A stretch of 64,000 nt of DNA, from contig CAJXUC010000003.1 in assembly GCA_913061315.1 (NCBI GenBank), forward strand, positions 1 to 64,000. Reading direction: 5' to 3'. Positions 45,714 through 54,910 of this stretch are shown here, one piece after another. Both the position numbers and the translations under genes were made by a program. The notes under the pieces were generated by a model. That model worked only from the letters and a program-made list of their open reading frames with translations. It was not told where the DNA came from and did not search any database. Positions within the stretch are counted from its first letter, which is position 1. The number at the start of each line of letters is the position of its first letter. The DNA is from an uncultured Gammaproteobacteria bacterium (GTDB lineage: Bacteria > Pseudomonadota > Gammaproteobacteria > GCA-001735895).

Positions 45714-47321
45714 TTAGGGGGGTATGTCTAGGCTTGGCCAAACACAAAAACTTGTGCCACCATATGGGTTTTGACGTGCAACAATAGTAGCATTGTTCAG
45801 TGAACATAGTTGATCGACTATACACAACCCCAGGCCTGAACCTTGATGGCTAGTGGTGTAGAAAGGTTCAAAGATTTTATCTAGGCGAGATTGCTCCATG
45901 CCGGGGCCTTCATCAGCCACTTCTATAAGAAGGGCCTGGTGCTGGTCCTGATAAACCTTAATATGAGTTGGTTTCTTGGCATCGCCATGTGTACGAGCAT
46001 TATTGCAAAGATTAGTCATTATCTGATTAAGATGCCCGGTATCAAATGAAATAATCGAATTAGGAATTAACATATCAACATTGAAGCAATCTATGTTTGA
46101 TTTTCCATTAAGGCAAAAGGCTTCAAGAAATTCACGCATCCACTGTTTTAAATCGATGGCTTCCATAATGGTCGGTGCACCGCGAGATATTTCCATAATA
46201 TCTTCAATAATATGATTAATACGGTTCGTGTGTTGATGAATTATTTCAGTCATACGTCGTTCCGCTGTGGGTAGCTCCTCACTTTCACTTAACAGTTCTG
46301 CAGCATGTGAAATCGCGCCTAAGGGATTACGGATTTCATGAGCAATGCTTGCCGTCAAGTGTCCTAGTGACGCAAGCTTAGCTTGATGCATACTCGCTTT
46401 AATTGATGAAAAGTCGTTTAGAAAAACCAAGGTATTTTCTTGGCCTTTATTCTTTAAAAGTCGAAAGCTAACTTGTAAATTATTAAGCCCAGTTTGAAAT
46501 GTCAGAAAAGGATCGTCTGGTTTTATAGATGTTTGCCATTGAGCCAAAGCGGTGAGAATTTCGGGATGATTATTCTCTAGTGATACAGTTAATTTTGATG
46601 TCATATCCAGCATTTTGCGCGCGGTGCTATTAATGTGTCGAACCGAACTATTTTTAGTGAGAACGATAACACCCGCTTGTAAATTCTCAATTATTTCTTG
46701 GTTGAGTGCGGATAGAAGTAAAACATCGTGCTCTTTTTGTGCTAATAATTGTTCGCTACTTCGTAACTTTAATGTGAGTTTATGGGTTGCTATTGCGGTC
46801 GCAAATAACGTTGCGCCGAGAATGCCGACTTGAGTAGAACTATCTGAATGACCGATAATATAGATTAGTGAGTAAATATATTCTGCGAGCAAGCCAATAG
46901 ATGCTAATGAACAGAATATAAGAGAAAGTGACTGTTTTCCAAGTAAACTAGTAAACGCCATCGGTATGATTAAAAGCATGCCTAGGCCGCTAGAAATTCC
47001 ACCACAGGCATGCATGATTAATATGATCAGAACAGTATCGCTGTATATTTGTAGTGATACTTGTTTTTCAAATATACGGTTTTCGATTTCTGAGGCTAGT
47101 ATCCAAATCAATGACAAAATAACAAATGTCAAGCTGACCCATGAATACAATGCCAAATTAACGATCTTTAGCAGAGGTGACTGATCAATAAAGCTTTGGC
47201 TGAAGAATAGAGAGGCTAATCCAAGTCGATAAGCATTGAGTAAACGAACTGAAATCCAATTAGTTTTGTGAAGGTTGATTTCCTTTTTTAGAGGCTGTCG
47301 ATTACTGGTCTTGGTCTGCAT
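45714..47321 (-). CDS. pilS: Sensor histidine kinase PilS
   Basis: 535-residue membrane kinase partner of PilR. About six hydrophobic segments in the first 190 residues, a PAS-like region (about 200-310), then the HisKA box LGHLTASIAHEIRNPLGAIS with phospho-His, the N box NQIMTNLCNNARTHGD, the G1 box VADEGPGME and G2 GSGLGLCIV. Start set at ATG 47321 because AGGA lies five bases upstream; a further upstream ATG at 47348 is also in frame. Overlaps the end of the upstream small membrane protein gene by 20 bases; 15 bases before pilR. Confidence 0.93.
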   Translation of the reverse strand: MQTKTSNRQPLKKEINLHKTNWISVRLLNAYRLGLASLFFSQSFIDQSPLLKIVNLALYSWVSLTFVILSLIWILASEIENRIFEKQVSLQIYSDTVLIILIMHACGGISSGLGMLLIIPMAFTSLLGKQSLSLIFCSLASIGLLAEYIYSLIYIIGHSDSSTQVGILGATLFATAIATHKLTLKLRSSEQLLAQKEHDVLLLSALNQEIIENLQAGVIVLTKNSSVRHINSTARKMLDMTSKLTVSLENNHPEILTALAQWQTSIKPDDPFLTFQTGLNNLQVSFRLLKNKGQENTLVFLNDFSSIKASMHQAKLASLGHLTASIAHEIRNPLGAISHAAELLSESEELPTAERRMTEIIHQHTNRINHIIEDIMEISRGAPTIMEAIDLKQWMREFLEAFCLNGKSNIDCFNVDMLIPNSIISFDTGHLNQIMTNLCNNARTHGDAKKPTHIKVYQDQHQALLIEVADEGPGMEQSRLDKIFEPFYTTSHQGSGLGLCIVDQLCSLNNATIVARQNPYGGTSFCVWPSLDIPP

Positions 47322-47532
47322 GGTCCTGACAGCAATAGTTTTGATCATGATCTACAACGATAATAGATTCGGGTGAATGAATCCCACAAAACTTGCATTG
47401 AATCATGTTCTCACTTTGATCTGTTGGGGCCTGTGAATCATCTGTTTGTTCTGCTGCGCCAGCAAATAGCCGTTTAAGTAGCCACAAAACAGCAGCAACA
47501 ATTAGGAAGAGCATTACTATTCTGATAATCAT
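47302..47532 (-). CDS. PP0621-type small membrane protein with CxxC-like zinc motif
   Basis: 76-residue protein: an N-terminal membrane helix (about 3-22; IVMLFLIVAAVLWLLKRLF), a short acidic linker and a C-terminal small metal-binding knuckle (MIQCKFCGIHSPES ... NYCCQDHADQ, C-x2-C and CC-x2-H). This matches the uncharacterised PP0621 family, often found just upstream of pilS in gammaproteobacteria. Overlaps pilS by 20 bases, so likely cotranscribed. Function unknown. Confidence 0.82.
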   Translation of the reverse strand: MIIRIVMLFLIVAAVLWLLKRLFAGAAEQTDDSQAPTDQSENMIQCKFCGIHSPESIIVVDHDQNYCCQDHADQDQ

Positions 47533-47660
47533 AATGTTTATTTAAAACCTTGCTTATAACTCAATAATCGAACGGTTAGTTTATGTTTAAATCACTGAAA
47601 GAACAATTGTCATCTAGAGTAGAACTGGTTTATGGTTAGATTTAATGTCCAATTGATCTG

Positions 47661-47688
47661 GCCCCGTCTTATTTTTAACAAGAGGGGC
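47661..47688. other. GC-rich hairpin between pilS group and dksA
   Basis: GCCCC-g-TCTT / AAGA-GGGGC stem (47661-47670 with 47680-47688) with one bulged G and a nine-base AT loop. It stands in the divergent gap, upstream of the dksA promoter. Not followed by a T run on either strand, so a regulatory or leader structure rather than a terminator. Confidence 0.4.
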
Positions 47689-47739
47689 GTGTTAAATGAT
47701 AGTCAATTATGCTGAAGCCTAAATTAATAATAAGATGAC

Positions 47740-47768
47740 TTGATGAACTCAAAAAATCGACCTATAAT
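47740..47768 (+). promoter_or_regulatory. Sigma-70 promoter of dksA with GC-rich discriminator
   Basis: TTGATG (47740-47745), a 17-base spacer and a perfect TATAAT (47763-47768), followed by a GC-rich discriminator GCGCACCG. Such discriminators mark promoters repressed by ppGpp with DksA, so negative autoregulation is plausible. Confidence 0.85.
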
Positions 47769-47813
47769 GCGCACCGTTTTGATTATCGATGTTCACCATT
47801 AGAGATCCGATCA

Positions 47814-48230
47814 ATGACAATTGAATTATCTGACGACTACACTCCTTCAATCGATGAAGAGTATATGTCTACAACACAAGTTGAATATTTTCGTAAAAAA
47901 TTACTCACATGGCGTGAAGAATTATTAGCCGAATCTAATGACACTATTTCACATTTAAAGGAAGAAAACTGGCAGGAGCCTGACATTAATGATCGTGCCT
48001 CATTAGAAACCGATGCCGCATTAGAACTGCGAACTCGCGACCGGTACCGTAAACTGGTAATTAAAATAGATTCAGCGTTAAGCCGCGTAGCGGATGGATC
48101 TTATGGTTTTTGTGATGAGACTGGTGAAGAGATTGGTCTGTTTCGATTAGAAGCTAGACCAATTGCAACCTTGACAGTAGAAGCACAAGAGAAGCACGAA
48201 CGTTTAGAAAAACAACGCCGCGATGACTGA
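47814..48230 (+). CDS. dksA: DksA-family RNA polymerase-binding factor, zinc-cysteine-poor variant
   Basis: 138-residue secondary-channel factor that works with ppGpp. The coiled coil (about 25-100) ends in the catalytic tip DINDRAS, the essential DxxDxA motif. The C-terminal globular part reads YGFCDETGEEIGLFRLEARP then ATLTVEAQEKHERL. Canonical E. coli DksA has four zinc cysteines; here only the first remains and the other three positions are Thr, Thr and Ala. This resembles zinc-independent DksA2-type proteins of Pseudomonas and alphaproteobacterial DksA. It sits under a strong promoter, as the main dksA does. Confidence 0.93.
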   Translation: MTIELSDDYTPSIDEEYMSTTQVEYFRKKLLTWREELLAESNDTISHLKEENWQEPDINDRASLETDAALELRTRDRYRKLVIKIDSALSRVADGSYGFCDETGEEIGLFRLEARPIATLTVEAQEKHERLEKQRRDD

Positions 48231-48303
48231 TTTGTGCAGAATGATTAGCTAGCCGGTCAATTGGTTAAATTCCCTACATTTTAATAGGTTTAAAGTAAAG
48301 TTT

Positions 48304-49230
48304 TTAGGCTTGTTTTTTTTTGCCTCCCTTGTAGGGTACTCTTGCCGTTGGAACAATTTTGGCTGCGGCATCACAATGTTGATGTTGGTCATCGAAGAAA
48401 ATATGGGGTGAAAAAGCACCCAGTACTTTGTCTTTCGCTACCCCGCCTAAAAAAAATGTTTCGTCTATTCTTACCTTCCAAGTGCGTAGAGTTCTAATAA
48501 CTCTTTCGTGGGCTGGACTATTTCTAGCTGTAACTAAAGCAGTGCGAATTTGTGATGTGCCTTCTTGGCTTCCGTTATCGAGGTCAAATTGAAGAAAAGA
48601 TAGTGTTTTCAATAATTTGGCGAAAGGCCCTTCGGGTAATGGCTTCTGTGCATTGAGCTTTTCGTGAGCGATAAATGCTTCTAATCCTTGCTGTTGATAA
48701 ACCATCTCAGACTCTTCAGAAAACAACACGGCATCACCATCGAAAGCAATTCGAATTTGTTCTAATGGTCCGGGTAAATTTTTTGATGGGCCGTCATAGA
48801 TTAGCCCGGACGCCACATTAGATTCGACAGCCCCCTGTACATCCTCTTCAGTGGCTGAAAGAAAAAGGTCAACTTCAAATGCATTCAAATATTTTGCAAC
48901 AGGTTCTCCACCGGTAAATGCTGCTCGTGTAATATCTAATTGATAGTGATCAATTGAATTTGAAATACGCAGGCTAGTATCGGCAGAGTTACGAGAAATA
49001 ATTACCACTTCAGCGCGTCTGATATTATCGTCAATTCGATTAATTCGGAGCATAGATTCAATCAGCGCGAACCCCGTACCCTTTTCTAAAATGTCGTTTT
49101 CATGCTCTAATTGATAGCGACAATAAGCCTCTAAACCATCACGTTCATAGATTTCGTTCTCTTTAGATAAATCAAAAAGTGCCCGTGAGGAAACCCCGAT
49201 GACAAGATAGTTGGTTAGATCAAATGGCAT
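48304..49230 (-). CDS. Cytosolic 5'-nucleotidase 1-like protein
   Basis: 308-residue protein of the NT5C1 (cytosolic 5'-nucleotidase I) family, which dephosphorylates nucleoside monophosphates. Family features: NYLVIGVSSRALFDLSKEN at the N-terminus, VVIISRNSADTSLRISNSI, ITRAAFTGGEPVAKYLNAF, the Asp cluster IRIAFDGDAVLFSEESE (near 155) and the late DETFFLGGVAKDKVLGAF. Starts 13 bases after argA ends, so probably the same transcript. Substrate range not visible from sequence. Confidence 0.82.
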   Translation of the reverse strand: MPFDLTNYLVIGVSSRALFDLSKENEIYERDGLEAYCRYQLEHENDILEKGTGFALIESMLRINRIDDNIRRAEVVIISRNSADTSLRISNSIDHYQLDITRAAFTGGEPVAKYLNAFEVDLFLSATEEDVQGAVESNVASGLIYDGPSKNLPGPLEQIRIAFDGDAVLFSEESEMVYQQQGLEAFIAHEKLNAQKPLPEGPFAKLLKTLSFLQFDLDNGSQEGTSQIRTALVTARNSPAHERVIRTLRTWKVRIDETFFLGGVAKDKVLGAFSPHIFFDDQHQHCDAAAKIVPTARVPYKGGKKKQA

Positions 49231-49243
49231 AGCAAAGGGTATA

Positions 49244-50545
49244 TCAGTTAATTTTTTTAAGCAGAACTTTCGAACGTCTCTTTTGATTGAACTGAGTCAA
49301 TTTATGAGGGGGAAGTTCAAACGAAGTCGTTTCTGCATAACCATGCTCTATAAACCAGTGCGAAGTTTGCGTTGTCAAAGTGTAGATTTGCACGATACCG
49401 TGCTCATGCGCGCGAAGCTCTGCAACTTTTAATAACTGCTCACCAAACCCCACACGTTGATAGTCCTCATGAACGGCAAGGCAGGCAATCTCTGCAACAC
49501 GATACTCAGAATTAGGGATACAAGCAATGCAGGCGATAATCATGCCGTCTTTTTCGATGACATTAAAAGAGCCTATTTCTAATTCAAGTTGCTCTCGTGA
49601 TCTCTCGACTAAAATGCCAGAAGACTCTAAGGGTCCAATTAAGCCCAATATGCCACCAATATCTTTAATGTTCGCAACCCGTATGCCCTCATAAAATAGA
49701 TTTGTTATCAGAGTGCCACAACCATTTCGCGTAAAAAGCTCCAATAACAATCCGCCATCTACTAATTGGTCAATAATATGAACGCGTTTTACCGTCGATT
49801 TAACTGCTTTCACAGCATGACTTAGCAGATGCTTCAAATCATCAGGCGTATGTTTTGTATGAATTAGAGTTTCACAATCACTGCTTGAAAGTGTGTCTGG
49901 AAGTGTTTCCTGCCATTGATGGTGATGAATAAATATCAGTTTATCTGCCTTAATTGACTTAGCGACTTCGCTTGCCAGTTCTTCTGCCGGTAAATTAAAC
50001 ACTTCACCTGTGCGAGAGAAACCAATATTAGACATCAAGATAACATGGTTTTGGCCGAGTAAGGCTTCAATCACCTCATGTTTCACTTCCCTAACTTTAC
50101 CCGAATGTTGCATATCAATGCCATCGATGACACCCAAGGGCATACCGGTTACAAAATTGCCACTTACTAGTGATATCTCTGACCCGGACATTGGCGTATT
50201 TGGTAACCCCATTGATAAATGAGATTCAATCTTTGTTTTTACTTCATTGATGGCTTGAATGATATAGGGTAAAGATTCAGTATCACTGATTCGAATGTTC
50301 TGGTTAAATTTTGATGTGATACCGTTTTGGGATAAACTTAAATTAATTCTGTCACGACTACCATGGAGAATTATAAGTTTAATACCAAGGTGATTAAGTA
50401 GTGCAATATCATGAATTAGCCCGATAAAATGATCTGACTGGATGAATTCATCGGAAATAAGGATAACAAAAGTCTTCTTGCGATGGGCTTTGATATAGGG
50501 AGCCGCACCCCTAAACCATTGTATGTATTCTTCGCTAGTACTCAT
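49244..50545 (-). CDS. argA: Amino-acid N-acetyltransferase (N-acetylglutamate synthase) ArgA
   Basis: 433-residue enzyme for the first step of arginine synthesis. An N-terminal amino-acid-kinase-like regulatory domain (about 1-280; starts MSTSEEYIQWFRGAAPYI) senses arginine, and a C-terminal GNAT acetyltransferase domain (about 290-430) has IACLAVHEDYQRVGFGEQLL for acetyl-CoA. A TTG-type open frame extends seven codons upstream; ATG at 50545 gives the family N-terminus. Confidence 0.94.
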   Translation of the reverse strand: MSTSEEYIQWFRGAAPYIKAHRKKTFVILISDEFIQSDHFIGLIHDIALLNHLGIKLIILHGSRDRINLSLSQNGITSKFNQNIRISDTESLPYIIQAINEVKTKIESHLSMGLPNTPMSGSEISLVSGNFVTGMPLGVIDGIDMQHSGKVREVKHEVIEALLGQNHVILMSNIGFSRTGEVFNLPAEELASEVAKSIKADKLIFIHHHQWQETLPDTLSSSDCETLIHTKHTPDDLKHLLSHAVKAVKSTVKRVHIIDQLVDGGLLLELFTRNGCGTLITNLFYEGIRVANIKDIGGILGLIGPLESSGILVERSREQLELEIGSFNVIEKDGMIIACIACIPNSEYRVAEIACLAVHEDYQRVGFGEQLLKVAELRAHEHGIVQIYTLTTQTSHWFIEHGYAETTSFELPPHKLTQFNQKRRSKVLLKKIN

Positions 50546-50665
50546 TAATCTAAAATTTCCAAACAAATGCTTTAATTCAAATATACTATACCATTTAGTG
50601 GTCTTGACCTAGTGCCAATGGTTAATGTCAATGGTTAAAAATAGCAACATAAACGGAACTTAAAC

Positions 50666-51865
50666 ATGAGTTCTTCTAACGAAAAACATGAAATAAGTAG
50701 CGATCGCTTACAGAATCAAGAGGTCGTTAATTTTTTGTATGAGCGTTCGACTATCGCCATGCTCATTACGCTATTTATTTCTAGTATTGCTTCTACCCTT
50801 GCTTTCATAGAGCTATCTATTCAAGGCCGCGAGCATTGGGTATTAGGTTGGTTTGTGTTATTTATCCTAGTATTGATTGGCCGATATGTGTTGTTGCGTC
50901 GCTTTCTGTTGATACAGGATAAAAATGACTTTCCCTACTGGCAATGGCGTAATCGTTTTCTTATGGGGATTGTGGCATCGGGTGTTATGCAAGGTTGCGG
51001 GGCCGTTTTACTAATGCCTTACGTGACGTCTAACGTTCAATTTATTTTGCATTCTTTATTGTTAGGTATGGCGGGTGGTGGAATTGCTTACCTATCAACT
51101 TCTTTAAGGATCTACATTGCTTATTTAATTTCGATTATGCTGCCAATTACAATCTGGCTGTTCTTTCGCGATACCCCGGACGGTTATATTTTAGGCTCAC
51201 TTTATCTTTTTTTGATGGTGGCCTATTCTAGCGGTGTCAAACGAATGAATAGATTAATTAATGAAGCCCTTTATTACCGTTTCGATAACGCAATGTTGGT
51301 CGATGACCTACAGCGCCTCATTTTATCGATTTCAAATACTAATAAGGCATTGGAAAAAATTTCGATTACAGATGAATTGACGGGTGCCTCAAACTATCGT
51401 GCTTTTCGAGTCGGTCTCGAAGAAATTTGGCGCCAAAATAGTGGGTCGAATATTCAAGTCGCGTTGGTCAGGTTGAATATTGACTACTACCACGAATACA
51501 ACGCACACTACGGAAGTGAGGATGGGGATAAAAACCTTTATCAAGTTGCACAAATACTAATGTCTGAAATTTCGCACAAAGATCAGTTATTGGCTAGGTT
51601 AAATGGAGCAGAGTTTGCCTATATTTTACCCAATACCAGCACTGAAAATGCTAGGCGGTTTATTAAGAAAGTGACTAAGGTATTAAACGCAGAAAAAATA
51701 GAGCACGCTAAGTCAAGAGTCTCACCTTACCTGACCATTAGTGTTGGTATGAGTTGCCAGCTTGTCACTAATCAGTCATCCTCAAGCGTTCTATTGGCGA
51801 AGGCTGATGCAGCACTTAAAGTAGCCAAAGAAAAGGGACGTAACCGGCTAGAAGTAATCCAGTAA
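50666..51865 (+). CDS. Membrane protein with degenerate GGDEF domain
   Basis: 399 residues: about six hydrophobic segments in residues 30-195 form a membrane sensor part, followed by a short helix (about 215-235) and a GGDEF-type domain (about 238-399; SITDELTGASNYRAFRVGLE at its start). The signature itself reads NGAEF instead of GG(D/E)EF: the first Gly and the metal-binding acidic residue are lost. The inhibitory RxxD is also absent upstream (SHKD). It is therefore unlikely to make cyclic-di-GMP and may be a receptor or a structural remnant. Divergent from argA. Confidence 0.85.
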   Translation: MSSSNEKHEISSDRLQNQEVVNFLYERSTIAMLITLFISSIASTLAFIELSIQGREHWVLGWFVLFILVLIGRYVLLRRFLLIQDKNDFPYWQWRNRFLMGIVASGVMQGCGAVLLMPYVTSNVQFILHSLLLGMAGGGIAYLSTSLRIYIAYLISIMLPITIWLFFRDTPDGYILGSLYLFLMVAYSSGVKRMNRLINEALYYRFDNAMLVDDLQRLILSISNTNKALEKISITDELTGASNYRAFRVGLEEIWRQNSGSNIQVALVRLNIDYYHEYNAHYGSEDGDKNLYQVAQILMSEISHKDQLLARLNGAEFAYILPNTSTENARRFIKKVTKVLNAEKIEHAKSRVSPYLTISVGMSCQLVTNQSSSSVLLAKADAALKVAKEKGRNRLEVIQ

Positions 51866-51890
51866 GCTTTATTTCAATGGTGGTGCCAAG

Positions 51891-52793
51891 TTATTTTAGT
51901 AGCATTTCAATTAGAGACTTCTGGGCGTGCAAACGATTTTCGGCTTCTTGCCAAACAACACTTTGATTACCGTCTATAACGTCTGCCGATACTTCTTCGC
52001 CTCGATGAGCCGGCAGACAGTGCATAAATAAAGCGTCTTTATCGGCACATTGCATTGTTTGTTTCGATACTTGAAAAGGTACAAATGCTAATTCACGAGC
52101 TTTTTGTTCCTGTTCTTGTCCCATGCTAGCCCAAACATCAGTGACAATTAAATCAGCATCTTTACTAGCCTCATTGACGCTATTAAAAATGTGTACCTGA
52201 TCACCACCACTTTTGACCAAGTCTTCATTAGGCTGATAACCGTCTGGACAGCCAATATTTAAAGTAAAGCCGAATCGAATAGCCGCATTAATATAGGAGT
52301 GACACATATTATTACCATCACCAATCCATGCCACCGTAGCACCCTTAATATTACCACGCAGTTCAAACCAAGTTTGCATATCAGCAAGCAGTTGACAGGG
52401 GTGTACGTAGTCAGTCAAACCATTGATCACAGGGCTTGATGAATGATTGGCAAGTGTTTGCAGTCTGTCATGGCCAAAAGTACGTATCATAATGATATCG
52501 ACCATGCTTGAAATTACTCTGGCACTATCTTCAATTGCTTCTCCCCGACCCAGTTGAATATCTTTTGGTGACAGAAACATAGCATGCCCACCCAGTTGGC
52601 TCATGCCTGCTTCGAAAGATACACGGGTTCTAGTTGATGACTTTTCAAAAATCATAGCCATCACTTTACCTGTTAATGGGGTATGTAAAACACCCTGTTT
52701 AAGTCGCTGCTTGACATCAATAGCATGGTGGAGTAACGCATGCAATTCATCGGTGCTGAAATCTAACAGGCTTAAAAAATGTCGAATTTTCAT
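51891..52793 (-). CDS. argF: Ornithine carbamoyltransferase
   Basis: 300-residue enzyme making citrulline from ornithine and carbamoyl phosphate. Carbamoyl-phosphate loop [18 protein letters not shown] (near 51), [17 protein letters not shown], and the ornithine-binding [13 protein letters not shown] (near 261). Two bases after argD, so an argDF operon. Family-typical length. Confidence 0.96.
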   Translation of the reverse strand: MKIRHFLSLLDFSTDELHALLHHAIDVKQRLKQGVLHTPLTGKVMAMIFEKSSTRTRVSFEAGMSQLGGHAMFLSPKDIQLGRGEAIEDSARVISSMVDIIMIRTFGHDRLQTLANHSSSPVINGLTDYVHPCQLLADMQTWFELRGNIKGATVAWIGDGNNMCHSYINAAIRFGFTLNIGCPDGYQPNEDLVKSGGDQVHIFNSVNEASKDADLIVTDVWASMGQEQEQKARELAFVPFQVSKQTMQCADKDALFMHCLPAHRGEEVSADVIDGNQSVVWQEAENRLHAQKSLIEMLLK

Positions 52794-52795
52794 GA

Positions 52796-53983
52796 CTAAC
52801 TGCTCGTTTTTGTGGGCTCAAAAGAGTGTATACAGCCTATTATTTGCTGAGCCATATCTTCAGTTTGTTGTTTGTCCAATATCAGCGGGGGCAATAGACG
52901 AATGACTTTTTCTGCGGTCACATTTAAAAGTAAACCTCGCTGAAATGCATGCATAACGAAGGCTTGATAATTGTGTTTCATTTCAATGCCAATGAGTAAG
53001 CCCAGATTTCTAATCTGCTTGATATCTGGGTGACCCGCTAAGTCACTTTTTAAATGCGAGATTAACTGCTTACTTGAATTAATGACATTATCCAATATGT
53101 TGTTTTTTTGTATACTTTTCAATACGGTATATCCGGCACGACAAGCCAAAGGGTTGCCACCAAAAGTAGAGCCATGGTTGCCAGGTTGAATTACTTCTGC
53201 TGCTTTACCCCGAGTGACACAAGCACCGATTGGTACGCCATTGCCGAGTGCTTTTGCCAGAGTTAGGACGTCTGGAATAATATTGGTTTGCTGAAACGCA
53301 AACATCTTACCGCTGCGAGCAATGCCAGTCTGAACTTCATCCAGCATCAGTAACCAATTATTTTTGTCACATATTTGACGAAGTGCTTCAATATAGCCCT
53401 CATCAGGGACAATAATGCCTCCTTCTCCTTGAACAGGCTCAGCCAATATGGCGACGACTTTCTGGTTATTTTTGGCAATGGATTGAATCGATTCGATATC
53501 ATTATAAGGCGCTCGAATGAAGCCAGATAACAGTGGCTCAAAACCGGCTTGAACTTTTCTGCCACCGGAGGCGCTCAAAGTAGCCATGGTACGACCATGA
53601 AAGCTATTATTCATAACAATAATATGAGGGTCACTATTGCCCTGACTATGGCCGTATAAACGCGCAACTTTAATTGCGGCTTCGTTTGCTTCAGCGCCAG
53701 AATTACCAAAGAATACTCGATCCATACCTGATACCTCACAAATCAGGTTAGCCAGTTTCTGCTGCCATTCAATTGAGTAAATATTGGAGGTATGGAGTAG
53801 GGTCGATGCCTGTTGTTGGATTGCTTCGGTCACTGCTGGATAATTGTGCCCAAGATTGGTGACAGATATACCACAAAGTGCATCAAGATAGCGCTTTCCT
53901 TCTGAGTCCCACAAGTAAATGCCTTCACCTCGGGTGAAGCTAGTGGATAAGGAATTATATGCTTTGACTAAGTGCTCAGACAT
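52796..53983 (-). CDS. argD: Acetylornithine/succinyldiaminopimelate aminotransferase
   Basis: 395-residue PLP-dependent class III aminotransferase in arginine (and possibly lysine) synthesis. [35 protein letters not shown], the PLP-contact [15 protein letters not shown] and the PLP Lys in [15 protein letters not shown] are intact. The frame opens ten codons further upstream to a TTG at 54013; ATG at 53983 gives the expected [19 protein letters not shown] start. Confidence 0.95.
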   Translation of the reverse strand: MSEHLVKAYNSLSTSFTRGEGIYLWDSEGKRYLDALCGISVTNLGHNYPAVTEAIQQQASTLLHTSNIYSIEWQQKLANLICEVSGMDRVFFGNSGAEANEAAIKVARLYGHSQGNSDPHIIVMNNSFHGRTMATLSASGGRKVQAGFEPLLSGFIRAPYNDIESIQSIAKNNQKVVAILAEPVQGEGGIIVPDEGYIEALRQICDKNNWLLMLDEVQTGIARSGKMFAFQQTNIIPDVLTLAKALGNGVPIGACVTRGKAAEVIQPGNHGSTFGGNPLACRAGYTVLKSIQKNNILDNVINSSKQLISHLKSDLAGHPDIKQIRNLGLLIGIEMKHNYQAFVMHAFQRGLLLNVTAEKVIRLLPPLILDKQQTEDMAQQIIGCIHSFEPTKTSS

Positions 53984-54061
53984 AACTATTGCCGCATGAA
54001 AAAAACGGATCAAGTTACGCTTATTTAAATTGAATTCAAGCTATTTATTATTGTCTTAAGC

Positions 54062-54084
54062 AAAAAACCCTGCATGTGCAGGGT
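54062..54084 (-). terminator. Rho-independent terminator after the PuuD-like gene
   Basis: Minus strand: perfect 8-base stem ACCCTGCA / TGCAGGGT (54067-54074 and 54077-54084) with a two-base loop, then a run of T (54067-54062). It separates the PuuD-like gene from argD. Confidence 0.88.
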
Positions 54085-54121
54085 CTTTCAATTGATTCTT
54101 TACTAAAAGCAAATAGCGGTA

Positions 54122-54718
54122 CTAGAAGGGTAAACCACCGTGGCCGTAAGCAGTCATTGTTAGCAACATGGGAATAGATAAAACTGTATTGACCCGTGAA
54201 GCCATTAATCCAACAAATTTAGCTTTTGCAATTACTGCAGGTTCATGAGTTTTGCCATCAAGGCCTAAGATTTTCTTTTGATTTGGCCAAATTAATATCC
54301 AAACATTAAATAGCATGACAGTACCCATCCAAGCACCAATACCAATAACAGCAGCACCGCCTTTGAGCATAAATGCATCACCAAGAATACCGTATTGAGC
54401 TAACATTGAAGCACCACTTAACCAAGTGACTAACGCACCCCAACGGAACCACAACAATGCACGAGGTGCAATATACTTATTAATGCCAGCTGCACCTGGG
54501 CCACCATCATTAGCCTCTGCAAGCGCTTGTCCTACACCAGGAACCTGAACAAAGTTGAAATAGTATAGAAGACCGATCCAAGCAACACCTGCTAAGGCAT
54601 GAATCCAAACTGTAATTCCTGCAGGGTGACTCGCACCATCTTTATAAATGAACATAAGGATAGCGGAAATAACAATACCGGACGCTATAGTACCGATGAT
54701 AGACTTTAACGGATTCAT
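54122..54718 (-). CDS. PuuD-like (urate-oxidase N-terminal domain) integral membrane protein
   Basis: 198-residue membrane protein with about five hydrophobic helices (about 8-26, 36-58, 88-112, 120-147, 172-192). The helical part resembles the membrane domain of PuuD urate hydroxylase (WIHALAGVAWIGLLYYFNF; ALLWFRWGALVTWLSGASML), with conserved histidines and aromatic residues. The C-terminal cytochrome c domain of true PuuD is missing and no urate pathway genes are near. A heme- or copper-linked membrane role is conceivable; the function is not established. Strong AGGAGT Shine-Dalgarno before the ATG. Confidence 0.65.
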   Translation of the reverse strand: MNPLKSIIGTIASGIVISAILMFIYKDGASHPAGITVWIHALAGVAWIGLLYYFNFVQVPGVGQALAEANDGGPGAAGINKYIAPRALLWFRWGALVTWLSGASMLAQYGILGDAFMLKGGAAVIGIGAWMGTVMLFNVWILIWPNQKKILGLDGKTHEPAVIAKAKFVGLMASRVNTVLSIPMLLTMTAYGHGGLPF

Positions 54719-54910
54719 TGATGACTCCTGAAATTTATTGTTTAAAATGTGCGGTGCGATATGTCTTAATTAAGTAACATCGAGACCGCTCTTGCCTCTT
54801 GTACGGGCAGGATTATAAGGACTTTAATTAGGCGGTGCAATTAGACAATGTTGCAGTGTTGAAATTTATTAGAAATTATTGAGATTTCCACCCGATTTTT
54901 GTGAGGTTAT

